From the NCBI GenBank assembly GCA_938023735.1, contig CALJDK010000055.1:1-64000 (forward strand): 64,000 bases of DNA, written 5' to 3'. The translations under genes were made by a program, and so were the position numbers. Origin of the DNA: an uncultured Acidimicrobiales bacterium. Lineage in GTDB: Bacteria; Actinomycetota; Acidimicrobiia; Acidimicrobiales; SHLQ01. This document shows positions 61,038-64,000 of the stretch, in pieces. The stretch's first letter is position 1; every line of letters starts with the position of its first letter. The notes beneath the pieces are model-generated. The model was not told the origin of the DNA. It searched no databases and worked only from the letters and a program-made list of their open reading frames with translations.

Positions 61038-63170
61038 CTAGGCGTCGGCGAGCACCCGCTCTTCGACCTCGTCGGTTACGTCGACGGTTTCGGGCTCGTC
61101 GCTGTCGCTGTAGACCTTGCGGCGATCGAACTCGACGATGGTGGCGCGTGCCGACATGATGAGCAGCACACCGGCCACCGAGGTTAGGAACGCCCCGACT
61201 CCGGAGAACCAGTTGTTGTCGGCTACCCGAGCGGTGGTGGCTATCCAGTTGGCGCCGATAAGCACCAAGCCCACGCCAACGCCAGCGGAGAGGACGTTGT
61301 ACGCCCACAGTCGCTGTTCGTTGTCTCGGCCGAGCAGTCCAGCGCCGGGGAGTACCAAGAGGAGTCCAAGAACCGAAACGATGATCGAGGGAAGGCCGAG
61401 CTCGGCGCCCCGATCGTTCCAGCCATCGAGGATTACGTCGTCTTGGCGGGCACCGTTGGCAAGGTTGCTGATCTTCTGGGCGTTTGCCGCCTGAAGGGTG
61501 ACGTCGTCGCCTGCCGCCTCTCTCAAGGCTTCGATCTCGGCCCTGATCTCGGGGGTAAGGATAACGTCGGCCCGCTCATCGAAGGACCAGCCGGAGAAGG
61601 AGCCAATGACGACCAGGGCAACAGCGGCAACGCCACCAAGCACTCGGGCCATCGATACCTTGTCGGGCAGTGGGCGGCGAGGAGTATAGGGTGCGGCAAA
61701 CGTGGCGATTGCGCCACCCGCGGCCGCCAGAAGTCCACCGATGGTGGCTACGAGAGCGCCGGGCCCCTGGCTGATGGTTTCAATCAACCACGACGGCTGA
61801 GATACCAGGAAGCTGGCGCTTCCGATAGTGATTCCCAGACCGGCCATGGCAACCATGTCGGGGCTGAGGAACCGGGCTCCGGTACCTGGCGACAGAAAGG
61901 TCTTCACGGCCGAAACAACGACGAGGAGGCCGAGACCGCCAGCAAAGATTCCGTACCACGAGCCACCCGAGGCGGCCCAGCCGTTAAAGGCCATGCCCAC
62001 CAGATCTTCGTCGGTTCGACGTGAGTAGCCGCTGATCCAGCCGGCGTCGTTGCTCCAGGTAAGGAAGAGCGAGACGATGGTGATGAGGCCACCGAGCGTC
62101 GCAACGCCCAAGCCGGTGCGCTCACCGCTGGTAAGGGCTGCAAGGCGAACCTTTGCCGCCTGGCGAACTGGCTCGATGGCGGTGCCGGGGCTGTCTTCAA
62201 GAAGAACCTCGGGGTTCTTGCGTGCCGCCCACGCCCGGCGAATGCGAGACAGCAACTGGCCGTCTTCGTCGCCTTCACGCTGGCTGATGCGGTCGAGCAC
62301 AACGGCAACGAGGAACAGCGCAAGGCCGGCAGATGCGGCAAGACCGGTGTTGAGGTTGTTGATGGCTCGGAAGATGAGCAGGCCAAGGCCGCCGGCGCCC
62401 ATGATGGCAGCGATGCCGAGCATCGAGATGCTGAGCAGAAGGGTCTGGTTGAGTCCGGTCATGATGGCCGGACGAGCCAGTGGAAGCTGCACATCGGTGA
62501 GAACACGAAGCTCGGGTGCACCGAAGGCACGAGATGCTTCGACGACGTCTTCAGGAACCTGGCGAATGCCGAGGTTGGTGAGGCGAATCAGCGGCGGGAT
62601 GGCGAACACCATCGTCACCATGGTTGCCGATACCTCGCCAATGCCGAAGAAGAAGACCACCGGCAGCATGTACACAAACGAGTGCACAACCTGCATGGCA
62701 TCGAGGATGGGCCGGATTACGTTCCAGACGGCGTCAAAGCGACCCGACAAGATGCCCAGAGGGATGCCGATGATCGAGCACAACATCACGGCGACAAAGA
62801 TCATGCCGATGGTTTTTGCCGTGGCGTCCCAATGGTCGATGCCGAGTAGGCCACAAAGGGTGAGAGCCAGGCCCACACCAACCGCAACCTTTGCGTTCCG
62901 TGAGAGATACGCGATGAACGAGATAAAAAGCACCACCGCGATCCATGGTGCGGTGAGGATTGAGAACGTGCGGTTGTCGACCACGAGCCACATCAGGAAG
63001 GCAAAGGGCGCCCGGAAGATGTCGAGAAGGGGGTCGAGATTCGAGTTGATCCAGAACACCGTCTGGGCGAACCACTCGCCGAACGGCAGCGTGAACTGGT
63101 CGAGGACCTCGTTGTCGTGCCACGGCGGATCGTCGGCCTGGGCAAGAATGCCTGTGGATAAAATACCCAT
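61038..63170 (-). CDS. proW: ProW-type permease with a long C-terminal membrane extension
   Basis: A 710-residue protein. Residues about 1-310 are the betaine/proline permease (PFAFLMWLVVDN, GIPLGILSGRFDAVW, VVHSFVYMLPVVFFFGIGEV, the EAA loop ASRAFGAPELRVLTDVQLPL). ProW proteins normally end about here. Residues about 350-710 add a region with about ten hydrophobic helices and a soluble loop (TPEIRAEIEALREAAGDDVT) that I do not recognise. The gene is 39 bp after proV and its transcription continues towards proX. Confidence 0.85.
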   Translation of the reverse strand: MGILSTGILAQADDPPWHDNEVLDQFTLPFGEWFAQTVFWINSNLDPLLDIFRAPFAFLMWLVVDNRTFSILTAPWIAVVLFISFIAYLSRNAKVAVGVGLALTLCGLLGIDHWDATAKTIGMIFVAVMLCSIIGIPLGILSGRFDAVWNVIRPILDAMQVVHSFVYMLPVVFFFGIGEVSATMVTMVFAIPPLIRLTNLGIRQVPEDVVEASRAFGAPELRVLTDVQLPLARPAIMTGLNQTLLLSISMLGIAAIMGAGGLGLLIFRAINNLNTGLAASAGLALFLVAVVLDRISQREGDEDGQLLSRIRRAWAARKNPEVLLEDSPGTAIEPVRQAAKVRLAALTSGERTGLGVATLGGLITIVSLFLTWSNDAGWISGYSRRTDEDLVGMAFNGWAASGGSWYGIFAGGLGLLVVVSAVKTFLSPGTGARFLSPDMVAMAGLGITIGSASFLVSQPSWLIETISQGPGALVATIGGLLAAAGGAIATFAAPYTPRRPLPDKVSMARVLGGVAAVALVVIGSFSGWSFDERADVILTPEIRAEIEALREAAGDDVTLQAANAQKISNLANGARQDDVILDGWNDRGAELGLPSIIVSVLGLLLVLPGAGLLGRDNEQRLWAYNVLSAGVGVGLVLIGANWIATTARVADNNWFSGVGAFLTSVAGVLLIMSARATIVEFDRRKVYSDSDEPETVDVTDEVEERVLADA

Positions 63171-63209
63171 GAATGTGTCCCCCTTCGAGACAGTTCTGCA
63201 TGTTTGGTC

Positions 63210-64000
63210 TTACATGAACACTTCGCGTTCAAACCCGTCGATAAGGGTTTCAACACGGCCCATTTCCTCAAGAATCTCTCGAGGGTCAAGGGTTCCTTCC
63301 AGTGATCCGTTTTCATCGATCACTGCGATTGGTAGGCCACGACCTGCGGCCTGGTAGTTCTCGTTCAGCGTGGCGGTTTTGGTGGTCACGTCGAAGTCGG
63401 TTCGTACAGCAGTCGACAGGTCGGTGGTGCCGACGCTGCTGGCGCGCATGGCGTCGTCGCGGGTGAGCAGGCCGGTGGGTTTTCCTGCTGCGTCGACGAC
63501 GAAAGCTCCGGCGCGGCCATTGAGTGCGGTAATTGCAGCGTCGAGGCTGAGCGACCCATCGATGGGGTCGCTGCCGCCCATGATCTCGGTGACCTGGATG
63601 ACACGACCTTGGTCGACGTCCTGGACGAATTCGGCGACATAGCCGGTTGCTGGTTGGGTGAGGATTTCCTCGGGTGTACCGATCTGAACGACGGCGCCGT
63701 CCTTCATAATGCAGACCCGGTTCCCCACGCGAAGAGCTTCGTTGAGGTCGTGCGTGATGAACAGGATGGTCTTTTGGAGCTCGTTCTGGATATCCATGAG
63801 CTCGTCTTGCATCTGGCGACGGATGAGGGGGTCGAGGGCGGAGAACGCCTCGTCCATGAGCAAGATGTCGGGGTCCGAGGCCAGGGCGCGTGCAAGACCA
63901 ACTCGCTGCTGCATGCCGCCGGAGAGTTGGCTCGGCATGCTTTCGGAGTAGGCCTCGAGGCCAACGAGCGAGAGTGCTCGCAGAGATGCGGCATCGCGTT
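63210..64000 (-). CDS. proV: Glycine betaine/proline ABC transporter ATPase, truncated at window edge
   Basis: The visible 263 residues begin after the Walker A region, which lies beyond the window. Present are the signature SQLSGGMQQRVGLARAL, Walker B ILLMDEAFSALDP, the switch His in FITHDLNEAL and a C-terminal tandem CBS region (ITALNGRAGAFVVDAAGKPT, RGLPIAVIDENGSLEG), as in osmoregulated OpuA/ProV proteins where CBS senses ionic strength. Codons are in frame to the right edge. Confidence 0.9.
   Translation of the reverse strand, partial: RDAASLRALSLVGLEAYSESMPSQLSGGMQQRVGLARALASDPDILLMDEAFSALDPLIRRQMQDELMDIQNELQKTILFITHDLNEALRVGNRVCIMKDGAVVQIGTPEEILTQPATGYVAEFVQDVDQGRVIQVTEIMGGSDPIDGSLSLDAAITALNGRAGAFVVDAAGKPTGLLTRDDAMRASSVGTTDLSTAVRTDFDVTTKTATLNENYQAAGRGLPIAVIDENGSLEGTLDPREILEEMGRVETLIDGFEREVFM

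Overview
The window is high-GC, densely coded DNA with very short intergenic gaps. F420-type luciferase-like oxidoreductases, several cytochrome P450s, Baeyer-Villiger-type monooxygenases, thiolase/DUF35 pairs, TTG and GTG starts and a KstR-like operator point to an actinomycete. By inference I favour a marine Acidimicrobiia/Ilumatobacter-like lineage; there is no rRNA or other marker in the window to prove it. About 58 protein genes are supported. I saw no tRNA, rRNA, CRISPR array, insertion sequence or prophage.

Layout. 1-6.7 kb: a truncated zinc alcohol dehydrogenase, a Lin0512 protein, a Baeyer-Villiger-type monooxygenase, and a 1235-residue LivH-LivM-MFS triple fusion. 7-14.3 kb: thiolase, a redoxin whose frame contains an internal TGA best read as selenocysteine, a TauD-like dioxygenase, a double-ACT regulator, a PAS-GGDEF protein and an aldehyde dehydrogenase. 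14.3-20.3 kb: an MttB-like methyltransferase with a sarcosine-oxidase-like flavoprotein, a divergent LysR gene over a 13-bp operator palindrome, a diiron ferritin-like protein and a PhyH dioxygenase. 20.3-24.6 kb: MaoC, two tandem FKBPs, NTF2-like, YbaK, a DMSP-demethylase-like DmdA and AlkD. 24.9-28.7 kb: P450 and cobA facing cobT and cbiX. 28.8-36 kb: thiolase-like protein, YhhN, a P450 operon, an HD-domain/2-oxoglutarate oxygenase pair and an LLM oxidoreductase. 36-39.7 kb: a form II CO-dehydrogenase-like operon (S, L, M subunits). 39.8-45 kb: LLM oxidoreductase, a DUF3179 protein with a second Sec-type TGA, a 44-residue membrane peptide, hisC, an acetoacetate-decarboxylase-like protein and a secreted coiled-coil protein. 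45.1-59.5 kb: a lipid/steroid-type catabolic island (SDRs, alcohol dehydrogenase, TauD, Baeyer-Villiger monooxygenase, a frameshifted acyl-CoA synthetase, DUF35, thiolase, acyl-CoA ligase, acyl-CoA dehydrogenase, DnaJ-like, P450, NUDIX). 59.6-64 kb: a ProV-ProW-ProX betaine/proline-type ABC transporter.

Two functional themes recur. One is methylated osmolytes and one-carbon units: ProVWX uptake, MttB-like methyltransferase, sarcosine-oxidase-like enzyme, DmdA, SUMT/B12 genes. The other is oxidation of lipids or terpenoids: P450s, Baeyer-Villiger enzymes, thiolases, acyl-CoA enzymes.

The most notable observations are two separate genes in which an in-frame TGA replaces the first redox cysteine of the family motif (UGC in a redoxin, UPLC in a DUF3179 protein), each followed at about 21-25 nt by the loop of a perfect hairpin, as a bacterial SECIS would be. 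Next are the LivH-LivM-MFS fusion, the C-terminally extended ProW, and two families of repeats that begin exactly at the stop codons of unrelated genes.
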